DNA of 26,685 bases, from contig CAJXAS010000005.1 in the NCBI GenBank assembly GCA_913050305.1, forward strand, positions 1 through 26,685. The letters run 5' to 3'. This stretch comes from an uncultured Polaribacter sp. GTDB lineage: Bacteria; Bacteroidota; Bacteroidia; Flavobacteriales; Flavobacteriaceae. The notes beneath the pieces were generated by a model. The model did no database searches and was not told where the DNA came from. It was given only the letters and a program-made list of their open reading frames with translations. Shown in pieces: positions 1 through 8,459 of the stretch. Position 1 is the first letter of the stretch, and every line of letters begins with the position of its first letter. Position numbers and translations under genes: made by a program.

Positions 1-15
1 CAATTATACTTATTT

Positions 16-51
16 AAAAAGGCTTTAAAACAATCGTTTTAAAGCCTTTTT
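16..51. terminator. Bidirectional intrinsic terminator downstream of the methyltransferase gene
   Basis: A perfect hairpin: GGCTTTAAAAC at 21-31 pairs with GTTTTAAAGCC at 36-46 around a 4-nt loop (AATC). The stem is flanked by a run of A on the left and a run of T on the right, so it can end transcription in either direction. On the minus strand it lies about 70 bp beyond the methyltransferase stop and would close the DUF4175-ybeY-mnmG-methyltransferase cluster. It could also serve an unseen plus-strand gene to the left of the window. Confidence 0.85.
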
Positions 52-118
52 ATGTATTACATGCCTAATTATACAACTTGATTAGAAATATTTAAGCCCT
101 GTGTGTTTAAAATAAGTT

Positions 119-976
119 TTAGCCGTTTTTAATCACATAAATTAAAGAAGAATATTCTGTTGTGGATTTAGCGCTGCGGTTTGAGAGAAAGCCTCTATAA
201 AAAGCTTTTATGGGGTTTGATTTTCCAGTTTTATATTTTTCACTTAAAAGAGATACATAATAACTATCAAACTTCATTGGAAGTGTTTCCTCTACAATCA
301 TTTCTGCTTCTAAAAATAATTTATGTATTGACTTTTGACTAAAATGCCAAAGATGTCTTGGTACATCATACGCCGCCCAATGCTCTTTATAAAACGCAGC
401 ATCATAACTTTTATAATTTGGTACAGCAACCACAATTCTTCCTTCGGGTTGTAATAAACTCTTTAAAACCTTAATGGTGTTTTTTAAATTTTCCACATGC
501 TCTAAAACATGCCAAAGCGTAATTACATCAAATTTTTGATTGGTAACGTCTAAAAGGTTTTCTTTTAAATGAACTCCTTTTTTAACTGCGTTTTCTCTTG
601 CTGCTGCGCTTGGCTCAATTCCTAAAACCTGCCAATTATTATTTTTACAAATTTTTAAAAAATCGCCAGTTCCTGCACCAAAATCTAACACCGATTTTGA
701 ACTTGATTTAAAAGAATTTAATAATAAAAGTTTTTGTTTTAACGTGTGATTTTTTACCGCTTGGTAGATCTTATCAAAGAATGTTTTTTTACTATCTGTG
801 TGCGAAATATAACTTTCGCTTTTGTAGTATTTTTCTAAGTTTTTAGGAACAGGAGACGTTACCAACATCTCATATTCTTCATGCTCCATCACTTCAAAAT
901 ATTCTCCAGAAACAGTGTTGTCTTTGCAGTTTAAGAGCGTGGTTAAATTTATATAAAGCTCTTTTTGATCGTCCAT
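119..976 (-). CDS. Class I SAM-dependent methyltransferase (Methyltransf_23-like)
   Basis: A 285-residue predicted cytoplasmic methyltransferase with a Rossmann-type SAM fold. Motif I is VLDFGAGTGDF around residues 96-106, followed by the acidic motif II (VLGIEPS) and a post-motif stretch FDVITLWHVLEHV typical of the UbiE/Coq5-like Methyltransf_23 group. The N-terminal 60 residues resemble the zinc-ribbon leader that many relatives carry (KDNTVS, then a TSPVP and YYKSESYISH segment), but the cysteine pairs that would bind zinc are missing; only one Cys (residue 17) remains there. The substrate cannot be read from sequence. It is the last gene of a minus-strand cluster, 52 bp after mnmG, with a parS-like palindrome in the gap and a strong terminator downstream. 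Confidence 0.85.
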   Translation of the reverse strand: MDDQKELYINLTTLLNCKDNTVSGEYFEVMEHEEYEMLVTSPVPKNLEKYYKSESYISHTDSKKTFFDKIYQAVKNHTLKQKLLLLNSFKSSSKSVLDFGAGTGDFLKICKNNNWQVLGIEPSAAARENAVKKGVHLKENLLDVTNQKFDVITLWHVLEHVENLKNTIKVLKSLLQPEGRIVVAVPNYKSYDAAFYKEHWAAYDVPRHLWHFSQKSIHKLFLEAEMIVEETLPMKFDSYYVSLLSEKYKTGKSNPIKAFYRGFLSNRSAKSTTEYSSLIYVIKNG

Positions 977-995
977 ATTACTTTAATCTTAAGAG

Positions 996-1011
996 TGTTC
1001 CACGAGGAACA
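996..1011. promoter_or_regulatory. parS-like palindrome in the mnmG-methyltransferase gap
   Basis: The sequence TGTTCCACGAGGAACA has perfect 6-bp arms (TGTTCC/GGAACA) around ACGA. It differs at one position from the ParB-binding form TGTTCCACGTGGAACA known from other bacteria. It sits between the mnmG stop and the methyltransferase start, in the same neighbourhood as a second site at 2914-2929. ParB recognition is inferred from similarity; a local transcription-factor operator is the alternative. Confidence 0.5.
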
Positions 1012-1028
1012 TTTGAAGTTTTCTTTTT

Positions 1029-2906
1029 TTATCTACCCATATAAACCAACAAAACAGAAATATCACTTGGCGAAACACCACTAATCCTGCTAGCTTGCGA
1101 AATAGATGTTGGTTTTACTTTGTTTAATTTTTCAGTAGCTTCAAAGGATAACGACTTCACTTTTTCGTATTTAAAACTAGTGGGAATAACGACGTTTTCT
1201 AACCTATTTAATTTATCGGCATTGTTTCTTTCTTTCTCTATATAGCCAGAATACTTTAAGTGAATTTCTGCTTGCTCGATTACATCTTTAGCAACATTAT
1301 GCTCCTTTAAAAAATCTTTTAATTTTCTTATATCACTAAAATCTGCAAGCGACAATTGAGGTCTTGATGCAATTTTGAAAAGCTTCATAGACTGATTTAC
1401 CAGTGCTAAATTCTTAGCTTCTAAAATAGGATTTACCTCTTCTTGCTTTACACTTGTCTCTTCTAAAAACTTAATTAATAAAGCGGTCTTTTGTTCCTTT
1501 TCTAAAACACGGTCCATTCTTTCTTGAGACGCCAAACCTAATTTATATCCTAAAGGAGTTAGTCTTAAATCTGCATTATCTTGCCTTAATAAAGTTCTAT
1601 ACTCTGCCCTGGAAGTAAACATTCTATATGGCTCCTCTGTACCTTTAGTAATTAGATCGTCAATTAAAACTCCAATATATGCTTCGTTTCTTTTTAAAAT
1701 AAAAGGTTCCTTTCCCTGTGTTTTTAGCGCAGCATTTACGCCTGCCATTAAACCTTGCGCGGCCGCCTCTTCGTAACCTGTTGTTCCATTAATCTGACCC
1801 GCAAAAAATAAGTTCTCAATCAACTTTGTTTCCAAAGAATGTTTTAGTTGAGTCGGTTGGAAAAAGTCATATTCTATTGCGTACCCATATCTTAAAAACT
1901 TTACATTTTCAAAACCATCTACCGCACGTATTGCTTTGTCTTGGACATCCTCTGGAAGTGATGTAGAAAAACCGTTCACATACATTTCAACTGTCGTCCA
2001 ACCCTCTGGTTCTACAAAAATTTGATGTCTGTCTTTCGTGGCAAATCGATCTACTTTATCTTCCACAGATGGACAGTATCTTGGCCCAGTAGACTTAATT
2101 CTTCCGTTAAACATTGGAGACCTATCAAAACCCTCACGAAGCAAATCATGTACTTTTTGATTTGTATAAGTTAAATAACAAGAGCGTTGCTTTTTTAAAG
2201 AGCTTGTGGTTGGTAAATAAGAAAACTTCTCAGTGATTTCGTCCCCTGGTTGCTCGGTCATTTTTGAATAATCCAAAGAACGCCCATCCACCCGTGGAGG
2301 GGTTCCTGTTTTCATTCTACCAGCTTCAAAACCTTTTTTAACCAATTCTTCTGTAATCCCTGTAGAGGCTCCTTCACCAGCTCTTCCACCACCAAAACTT
2401 TTATCACCAATATGAATTAACCCATTTAAAAAAGTACCTGCTGTAATTATGACTGTTTTTGCTTTTATTTCTAAACCTAACGCTGTTTTTACACCTATAA
2501 TTTTAGACCCATCAAACAACAAACCACAAACAGAGTCTTGATAAAAATCGACGTTTTTTGTTTCCTCTAACATCGTTCTCCAACACTCCGCAAATTGCAT
2601 TCTGTCAGATTGCACCCTAGGGCTCCACATTGCTGGGCCTTTAGACTTATTAAGCATCTTGAATTGTATGGCGGTTTTATCCGTAACAACTCCACTATAA
2701 CCACCTAAAGCATCTATCTCTCTTACAATTTGTCCTTTTGCAATTCCACCCATTGCAGGATTACAACTCATTTGTGCAATATTCTGCAAATTCATTGTGA
2801 TTAACAATGTATGAGCGCCCATGTTTGCACTTGCGGCTGCAGCTTCACTACCTGCGTGACCACCCCCTATTACGATAACATCAAATGTTGTTGAAAATAA
2901 ACTCAT
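1029..2906 (-). CDS. mnmG: tRNA uridine-5-carboxymethylaminomethyl(34) synthesis enzyme MnmG (GidA)
   Basis: The FAD-dependent subunit of the MnmE-MnmG complex, which installs the (carboxymethyl)aminomethyl group on C5 of the wobble uridine in tRNAs reading two-codon boxes. At 625 residues it is full length for the family. The N-terminal dinucleotide-binding motif is VIVIGGGHAGSEAA (residues 10-23), followed by the conserved CNPAMGGIAKGQIVREIDALGG region near residues 48-69. The second FAD-contact segment (FFAGQINGTTGYEEAAAQG) lies near residue 370, and the C-terminal tRNA-binding region ends with the typical ASRISGVSPSDISVLLVYM. It lies 29 bp downstream of ybeY on the same strand, so a common transcript is likely. 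Both flanking gaps carry parS-like palindromes. The family assignment is very secure. Confidence 0.98.
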   Translation of the reverse strand: MSLFSTTFDVIVIGGGHAGSEAAAASANMGAHTLLITMNLQNIAQMSCNPAMGGIAKGQIVREIDALGGYSGVVTDKTAIQFKMLNKSKGPAMWSPRVQSDRMQFAECWRTMLEETKNVDFYQDSVCGLLFDGSKIIGVKTALGLEIKAKTVIITAGTFLNGLIHIGDKSFGGGRAGEGASTGITEELVKKGFEAGRMKTGTPPRVDGRSLDYSKMTEQPGDEITEKFSYLPTTSSLKKQRSCYLTYTNQKVHDLLREGFDRSPMFNGRIKSTGPRYCPSVEDKVDRFATKDRHQIFVEPEGWTTVEMYVNGFSTSLPEDVQDKAIRAVDGFENVKFLRYGYAIEYDFFQPTQLKHSLETKLIENLFFAGQINGTTGYEEAAAQGLMAGVNAALKTQGKEPFILKRNEAYIGVLIDDLITKGTEEPYRMFTSRAEYRTLLRQDNADLRLTPLGYKLGLASQERMDRVLEKEQKTALLIKFLEETSVKQEEVNPILEAKNLALVNQSMKLFKIASRPQLSLADFSDIRKLKDFLKEHNVAKDVIEQAEIHLKYSGYIEKERNNADKLNRLENVVIPTSFKYEKVKSLSFEATEKLNKVKPTSISQASRISGVSPSDISVLLVYMGR

Positions 2907-2913
2907 TCTTTAT

Positions 2914-2929
2914 GGTTCCACGTGAAACC
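2914..2929. promoter_or_regulatory. parS-like palindrome upstream of mnmG
   Basis: GGTTCCACGTGAAACC contains the core GTTCCACGTGAAAC, which fits the ParB-binding parS consensus TGTTYCACGTGRAACA at all inner positions and differs only at the two outermost bases. It lies in the 29-bp gap between ybeY and mnmG, immediately upstream of the mnmG start codon. parS sites are known to cluster near replication origins and often near gidA/mnmG in other phyla. Function here is inferred. Confidence 0.55.
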
Positions 2930-2935
2930 CTGTAT

Positions 2936-3364
2936 TTAATTAATTGACCTTAAGATAGTTAACTCTTCTAAGGCATTGTTTTCTTGAGTAGTCATCTCTT
3001 TTTGACTCTCTGGTGTTTTATCAGAAAAACCAATATAATGCAAAACCCCATGAATCATTACTCTTTGTAGTTCTTCTAAAAAAGATACTTTAAAATCATT
3101 AGCATTATCTGCAACTCTTTCTGTAGATATAAATATATCTCCACCAACAAGCCTTCCTAAAGAATTATCAAAACTTATAATATCTGTTAGTGTGTCGTGT
3201 TGTAAAAACTCTATGTTTAATTTTAATAAATAAGCATCGTCACAAAAAATATAGTTTATTTCACCCTCTTCACGGTTGTGATTTAAAATAATTTTTTGAA
3301 TCCATTTTTCTAAACAATCCTCTTTTTCTAATTTAAAATTGGTTTCGTAATTAAAACTAATCAT
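2936..3364 (-). CDS. ybeY: Endoribonuclease YbeY, rRNA maturation factor
   Basis: A 142-residue UPF0054/YbeY family metallo-endoribonuclease acting in 16S rRNA 3' processing and ribosome quality control. The zinc-site motif is HGVLHYIGFSD at residues 105-115. The first two His ligands (H105, H109) are present, but the position of the third His of the E. coli motif HGxLHLxGYDH is occupied by Asp115 (followed by Lys). From memory this substitution is usual in Bacteroidetes homologues, so I take the enzyme as intact. The conserved DIISF segment (residues 61-65) is present. The start codon overlaps the end of the DUF4175 gene by 8 bp (ATGATTAG), pointing to translational coupling; mnmG follows 29 bp downstream. 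Confidence 0.93.
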   Translation of the reverse strand: MISFNYETNFKLEKEDCLEKWIQKIILNHNREEGEINYIFCDDAYLLKLNIEFLQHDTLTDIISFDNSLGRLVGGDIFISTERVADNANDFKVSFLEELQRVMIHGVLHYIGFSDKTPESQKEMTTQENNALEELTILRSIN

Positions 3365-6300
3365 TGTCTATCTTATTTGGTTCTAAAAAATAATCCCGAA
3401 CCTTTAATTTGTAATTTTGATGCAAAGGTAACGATTGTCTATTTAATATCTCTATTTGATTATAGAACTGCTTTTTAAAATTTAACAACTTCTTATTGTT
3501 TTTATTTGTAGTATTTCTATTAACTGTTGCTTTACGTTTATTCTCTTTTCCTTGCTCTAAAACCGCTTTGTCTAATTTTAGTAAATCATAGTTTAACTGT
3601 TGCATTTTTTGAATCGTGGGTGCGCTAAAACCATTTTCTAAAATTTCGTTTTCTAATTGTTCCATTGATTTTAAAACCTTTTTAATCTGCCCAGTGTTTT
3701 TTTTATTTCCTTTCTCTGAATCTTTTATAGCGGTTTGCAACTGCTGCCTTAATTGAAACTGTTGTTTATATATCTCATACAGCTCGCCATCTAAATCATC
3801 ATTTTGCTCCGTTTCTTTTTCTCCAAAACCCGCACCATTTGGTTCGTTAATATTTTTTCCAGTCTCATCTTTTTTACCTGGTTTCTCTCCTTTTTTTCCA
3901 TCACCTTTTTTGTCTTTTGAGCTCTTACCAGGCTTACGACCAAGTTCTTTCGCTTTTTCTCTTCCTTTTTTCATTTTCTCAGACAGCTCTCCTTGCTTTT
4001 TAATGATGTCTGGAAGACTAAAGCCTTTTCCTTTTTTACCCGCCCCCATTTTCATAGATGCGTTTTTCATGTTGTTTAACATTGTGCTTAAATAATCTGA
4101 TAAATTATTTGCAGAAGTCATCACATAACGCTGATTAGAAATTCCATTATCAAACCTTCCCTCAGAGAAGTTTTCCAAAGATTGTTCTAAGTTATAATGG
4201 ATCGTTGATAAATCGTTTTGAATTTTTGAAGATATTTTAGGTAACCGCATAGAGAGCACGTATAAACTATCGTCTATGTGCTCAAAATAAGATCTTATAT
4301 TATTTTGCTTTTTTAAGTCTTTACCAAAATCTGGGTGCGCTGTGGAAATAGCGTCAAACTTATTCATAAGGGCCTCTTGTTTAAATGAAAAAGTCATCAA
4401 ATTTTCTAAAATCTTCCGCATATCATCCATGTTTTCTTCAATAGATTCACCCTCCATTTCTAACATCGCTTTTTGCATTTTAGCGCTCATTTTTTGCATT
4501 TTTACCGCGCTCTTCTTTTGGTTTTTCTTGACCAAACTCCTGTCTTTGCTTTTTAAGCCGTCTTCTACTTTCTTTAATTCTTGGTCAACACTCTTCGTCT
4601 CCTCTTCTACATCTGGTAGTTCCATCGGATCTTTTAACCTCTTGTTGTCCTTTGCCAATTCATTTAACTCCATTTTTACTTCCTCAAAGCCTTTTTTTAT
4701 TTCTTTTTGATCTTCTAAACTAGCAACATCCTTCTTTTCTAACAAGCTCTGCTCCTCTGCCAAGTCATTTAATTTATTCACAATTTGCATTGTTTTTTGT
4801 TCTATATAAAACCGCTTCACCAATTCTAGGGTTCTTTCTAAACTGCGCTCTTGTTGCTTGTTTTGTTCCGCTAATTGTTTTATTTTTTTACCTAATTCTT
4901 CTTTATTTAACTTCTCCGCAACCTTAGCAATCTCGTCTAAAAGTTTCTGTTGTTTGTTGTTTTTCTTTAACTCATCAATTCTTTTCCGAAGTTCTTCTTT
5001 TTTTTCTTTAAGGGTTTTGTCTTCTTCTTTATTTTCTTTGAGGTTGTCTTGCAGTTTTTTAGTTTGAAGACGCATCATTTCTTTATATTGTTTTTGTCTT
5101 TTTAAAAAGTCATCCACCTTTTTTTTGTCCTCCCACTTAAATTTTTTATTCTTTTGCAAGCTCTCTTGAAGGTTTTCAATACCGCGCTGTTCCCTTTGCT
5201 GTTTAAGCATATCGCGGTCTATATTGTTAATTGTATTTCTTTGGTCATCTAATAACTCTCGACTTACCTCTTCCTTTGTTCTTTCTCTATACTTAAAAAC
5301 AGCACTTTTTGCTTTTTTGTTTCCATTTACCATGTCATTGTCATAGACCTCAAAAAAAAGCTCGTAGTTGGTTCCTTTGTTAACAGACAAGCTATCGGGA
5401 AACAAATAAAAAAAAGTTTGAATGTCTGCTTTAGAGATTCCTATTGCGCATACTTTTTGAACCTGCGGATTATGCGCTTCGTAATACACCATTTGTAACT
5501 TACTTAAGCCATAATCATCTGAAACCTGTCCAATAAATTGTTTGGGACTTTTAGAGGTGTTGTTCTTATTCGATTGCATTATAATTTCCGGGAAATTGTC
5601 TTTAACCACATTTATAGAAAACCGCAGGCGCTCATAATCTTTTAGTTTTTCATTAGATGAAGTAACTTGATACGTAAATGAATTCTTTATTTGTTTTGTA
5701 AATTCAAAATTATTCTCGCTAAACTTGGTAAATAAAACCCTCTCTGTACCTTCAATAAATGCAACCGCTTGAGTTTGGTTGCCCAAAACATTCCATGTAA
5801 TTTTGGTCCCTTCTGGAACAACTAAGTTTCCAGAATTTGGAATCGTTTCATTCTTTTTACCAACATAAGGAGGGTATTCTAATTTTAAAATAATATTATT
5901 AATTGTTGGGGTGTTAATTATGGTTAACTGGTGCATTGTACTTTGAACCTTGTTTGCCTCAAGAAAAAATGGTGTTGCCCTTTGAACATCTGAAAAGGTA
6001 AAAGAAAAATTACCCAAACCATTGTTTTGTAAAAAATACTCCTGTTTTTCAAACTTTATTTTTACTTCTGCAGGCAAAACAGATCCAAGGGTTTCAATAT
6101 GAACCGTAATATCGCTGCCTTGAATAACCTGAAGGCTTTTATTTGTTAGTCTAAAATAAAAAGGAGCTGGCGGCGCGTATGCTGTTCTGTGATGAATAAC
6201 CCGATCTAGACTCTCTGTAAGTAAATTATTATTACCTGATAATAACGTAATTAAAAAAATTAAAACAGGTAAGATTGCATATTTAAGGTATTTTAAATTT

Positions 6301-6743
6301 GTACTAAAATTTACTGCTTTTACAAACGGAATCGAAAACAACTCTTCTGATTTTTGATTGATACTTGCAAGTAATAGGTCAGATTGGCCGCCCTGTTCTT
6401 TCAATTGTAAAGTATTTAATAATTTATCTTTTACCTCAGGAAAAAACTTACCTATAATATTTGAACACTCTTCAGGTGTTAATCCTTTTTGTAAACCAAT
6501 TAATCTAAAAACAGGTACAATAATAAAACGCGATAATAGGAATATTTCAACCAAGACAAATACCAGAAAAAGAAATGTTCTTGCCATGGGTTTTAACCAC
6601 AAAAAATGCTCCAAAAACAGCGTGCATAATAAATACAAAAAACCTAAAGAAAAAAATAAAAGCCCCCCTCTAATTAGTTCGTTTACGTAATATTTCCGCG
6701 TAAACTGCTGTAATTTATCTGTAATCGTTTTAATTCCATTCAT
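3357..6743 (-). CDS. Giant membrane-anchored coiled-coil protein (DUF4175-like)
   Basis: A 1128-residue protein of unknown function matching the DUF4175-type family found beside ybeY/mnmG in flavobacteria (family recalled, not searched). Two transmembrane helices occur at about residues 26-45 and 55-78 and a third near 153-170. A predicted beta-rich periplasmic region follows (about 190-480), then a long Lys/Glu/Gln-rich coiled coil (about 485-780). A helical part comes next, then a strongly basic Lys/Gly-rich low-complexity stretch (about 900-970), and finally Gln/Leu-rich helices. The architecture suggests an envelope scaffold, or a protein tethering the inner membrane to something else. 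It has no Walker motif, so 'ATPase' labels on relatives look unjustified. It is the first gene of the minus-strand cluster and overlaps ybeY by 8 bp. Heavy lysine coding (AAA/AAG) gives the opposite strand long spurious open frames. Confidence 0.8.
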   Translation of the reverse strand: MNGIKTITDKLQQFTRKYYVNELIRGGLLFFSLGFLYLLCTLFLEHFLWLKPMARTFLFLVFVLVEIFLLSRFIIVPVFRLIGLQKGLTPEECSNIIGKFFPEVKDKLLNTLQLKEQGGQSDLLLASINQKSEELFSIPFVKAVNFSTNLKYLKYAILPVLIFLITLLSGNNNLLTESLDRVIHHRTAYAPPAPFYFRLTNKSLQVIQGSDITVHIETLGSVLPAEVKIKFEKQEYFLQNNGLGNFSFTFSDVQRATPFFLEANKVQSTMHQLTIINTPTINNIILKLEYPPYVGKKNETIPNSGNLVVPEGTKITWNVLGNQTQAVAFIEGTERVLFTKFSENNFEFTKQIKNSFTYQVTSSNEKLKDYERLRFSINVVKDNFPEIIMQSNKNNTSKSPKQFIGQVSDDYGLSKLQMVYYEAHNPQVQKVCAIGISKADIQTFFYLFPDSLSVNKGTNYELFFEVYDNDMVNGNKKAKSAVFKYRERTKEEVSRELLDDQRNTINNIDRDMLKQQREQRGIENLQESLQKNKKFKWEDKKKVDDFLKRQKQYKEMMRLQTKKLQDNLKENKEEDKTLKEKKEELRKRIDELKKNNKQQKLLDEIAKVAEKLNKEELGKKIKQLAEQNKQQERSLERTLELVKRFYIEQKTMQIVNKLNDLAEEQSLLEKKDVASLEDQKEIKKGFEEVKMELNELAKDNKRLKDPMELPDVEEETKSVDQELKKVEDGLKSKDRSLVKKNQKKSAVKMQKMSAKMQKAMLEMEGESIEENMDDMRKILENLMTFSFKQEALMNKFDAISTAHPDFGKDLKKQNNIRSYFEHIDDSLYVLSMRLPKISSKIQNDLSTIHYNLEQSLENFSEGRFDNGISNQRYVMTSANNLSDYLSTMLNNMKNASMKMGAGKKGKGFSLPDIIKKQGELSEKMKKGREKAKELGRKPGKSSKDKKGDGKKGEKPGKKDETGKNINEPNGAGFGEKETEQNDDLDGELYEIYKQQFQLRQQLQTAIKDSEKGNKKNTGQIKKVLKSMEQLENEILENGFSAPTIQKMQQLNYDLLKLDKAVLEQGKENKRKATVNRNTTNKNNKKLLNFKKQFYNQIEILNRQSLPLHQNYKLKVRDYFLEPNKIDND

Positions 6744-6888
6744 AAGAGACTAATAAAAATAAAGCTTTTCAAAAGACTCACAAAGAAATTAACTGTTAAA
6801 AAAGATTGTTGTTTATATAAAAACGAACTAGTGCTTATTTCTAGCGTCTTTTTATCCATCTGTAATTTCAATTCTCTCTTTTTAAAAC

Positions 6889-6896
6889 TATCTTTG
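6889..6896 (+). promoter_or_regulatory. Putative Bacteroidetes -7 element upstream of gltX
   Basis: TATCTTTG matches the TAnnTTTG -7 consensus of flavobacterial housekeeping promoters and lies 21 bp before the gltX start codon, inside the 174-bp divergent gap with the DUF4175 gene. No TTG -33 element is seen at the expected 17-23 bp spacing, so this rests on the -7 box and position alone. The rest of the gap (6744-6888) shows no gene. Confidence 0.45.
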
Positions 6897-6917
6897 CTTA
6901 TTAAAAAAAACTAAAAA

Positions 6918-8438
6918 ATGGAATCTAATGTTCGTGTTCGTTTTGCCCCAAGCCCTACGGGACCTTTACATATTGGTGGTGTAAGAACTGCTTTATACAA
7001 TTATCTTTTTGCTAAAAAACACAATGGTACTTTTATCTTAAGAATAGAAGATACAGACCAGTCTCGTTATGTTGCAAATGCAGAAAACTATATTACAGAC
7101 GCTTTAGAATGGTGTAATATTCCGTTTGATGAGGGTCCGGGAAAAAACGAAAAGTTTGGGCCATACAGACAGTCTGAACGAAAAAATATGTACAAAGAAT
7201 ATGCTGCTGTTTTAATTAAAACAGGATGGGCGTATTACGCGTTTGACACTTCAGAGCAATTAGATGCGCATAGAAAAGGACACGAAGCGGAGGGAAAAAC
7301 CTTTGTTTATAATTGGCATAATAGAGAAAAAGGGCGTTTAACAAACTCTTTAGTTTTAACGAATGAAGAAGTTCAAAACAGAATTAATGCCGGTGATAAT
7401 TATGTAATTCGTTTTAAAACACCTCAAGATGAAATTTTACGAATGCACGATGAAATTCGCGGAAAAATTACAATAGACACCAACACTTTAGATGATAAAA
7501 TTCTATTTAAAGGAGACGGTATGCCAACTTACCACTTAGCAAACATTGTAGATGACCATTTAATGGAAATTAGTCACGTAATTCGCGGTGAAGAATGGCT
7601 GCCATCAATGCCTTTGCATATTTTACTATATAGAGCGTTTGGGTGGAGTGCTCCAAAATTTGCACATTTACCGCTAATTTTAAAACCCGTAGGAAAAGGA
7701 AAATTAAGCAAAAGAGATGGTGATAAGTTAGGGTTTCCTGTATTTCCGTTAGAATACAAGAATGAGGCTTCTGGAGATGTTTCTAGGGGCTATAAAGAAG
7801 ATGGTTATTTTGCAGATGGTTTTATAAATATGCTAGCTTTCTTGGGGTGGAACCCAGGAACCGAACAAGAAATTTTTTCTTTACAAGAGTTGATAAAGGA
7901 TTTTGATTTAAGTCGTGTTAGCAAATCTGGTGCAAAGTTTAATCCAGATAAAGCAAGTTGGTTCAATCAGCAATACATGCAAACCAAAGACAATGTTGAA
8001 TTAACAGATTTATACATTACTATTCTAAAAGAAAAAGGTGTTTCAAGAGATCACGAATATGTTTTAAAAGTGGTTTCTTCTATTAAAGAAAGAGCTGTTT
8101 TTGTAAACGATTTTTGGGAATTATCTAGTTTCTTTTTTGAAGCTCCAACAGAGTTTGATGTGAAGGCGTCAAAGAAAAACTGGAAAGAAGGAACCCCTGA
8201 ATTAATGACCGCGGTTGCATTATTCATTTCTAATATTGAAGATTTTTCATCAGAAAATACAGAGAAAGAAATTAAAGAATGGATTACGAATAAAGAAGTT
8301 GGGTTTGGTAAAGTAATGCAACCACTTCGTTTAAGCTTGGTTGGTAAATTAGCTGGACCACATTTATTTGATATTATAGCAATGATTGGAAAACAAGAAA
8401 CAGTTAAAAGAATTGAAAACGCAATTAATAAATTATAA
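6918..8438 (+). CDS. gltX: Glutamate--tRNA ligase
   Basis: A class I aminoacyl-tRNA synthetase charging tRNA-Glu, 506 residues, full length. The N-terminal Rossmann fold carries the HIGH-type motif in FAPSPTGPLHIGG (residues 9-21, HIGG at 18-21). The KMSKS-type loop is KLSKRDG from residue 262. The C-terminal part is the helical anticodon-binding domain. Related features include RIEDTDQSR (residues 42-50) and HLPLILKPVGKGKLSKRDGD. The gene is monocistronic: a -7 box lies just upstream and a terminator hairpin immediately downstream. It is transcribed divergently from the DUF4175 cluster and toward the candidate origin, so it would run head-on to replication if that origin is real. A glutaminyl-tRNA synthetase is unlikely given the GluRS-type N-terminus and length. 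Confidence 0.98.
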   Translation: MESNVRVRFAPSPTGPLHIGGVRTALYNYLFAKKHNGTFILRIEDTDQSRYVANAENYITDALEWCNIPFDEGPGKNEKFGPYRQSERKNMYKEYAAVLIKTGWAYYAFDTSEQLDAHRKGHEAEGKTFVYNWHNREKGRLTNSLVLTNEEVQNRINAGDNYVIRFKTPQDEILRMHDEIRGKITIDTNTLDDKILFKGDGMPTYHLANIVDDHLMEISHVIRGEEWLPSMPLHILLYRAFGWSAPKFAHLPLILKPVGKGKLSKRDGDKLGFPVFPLEYKNEASGDVSRGYKEDGYFADGFINMLAFLGWNPGTEQEIFSLQELIKDFDLSRVSKSGAKFNPDKASWFNQQYMQTKDNVELTDLYITILKEKGVSRDHEYVLKVVSSIKERAVFVNDFWELSSFFFEAPTEFDVKASKKNWKEGTPELMTAVALFISNIEDFSSENTEKEIKEWITNKEVGFGKVMQPLRLSLVGKLAGPHLFDIIAMIGKQETVKRIENAINKL

Positions 8439-8459
8439 TTTTTTCTTTATTTAAATAAA

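Noticed and set aside
3910..5067. Several plus-strand open frames opposite the DUF4175 gene (3910-4095, 4342-4710, 4858-5067)
   Set aside because: They mirror lysine- and glutamate-rich coiled-coil codons (AAA/GAA read as TTT/TTC), giving Phe/Ser/Leu-rich nonsense with no family resemblance.
6358..6690. 110-residue plus-strand frame opposite the start of the DUF4175 gene
   Set aside because: It is antisense to the membrane-helix region of a well-supported gene, with no motif and no promoter of its own.
3357..6743. Calling the giant coiled-coil protein an ATPase
   Set aside because: No Walker A or B motif is visible; the label probably arises from coiled-coil similarity to SMC-like proteins.
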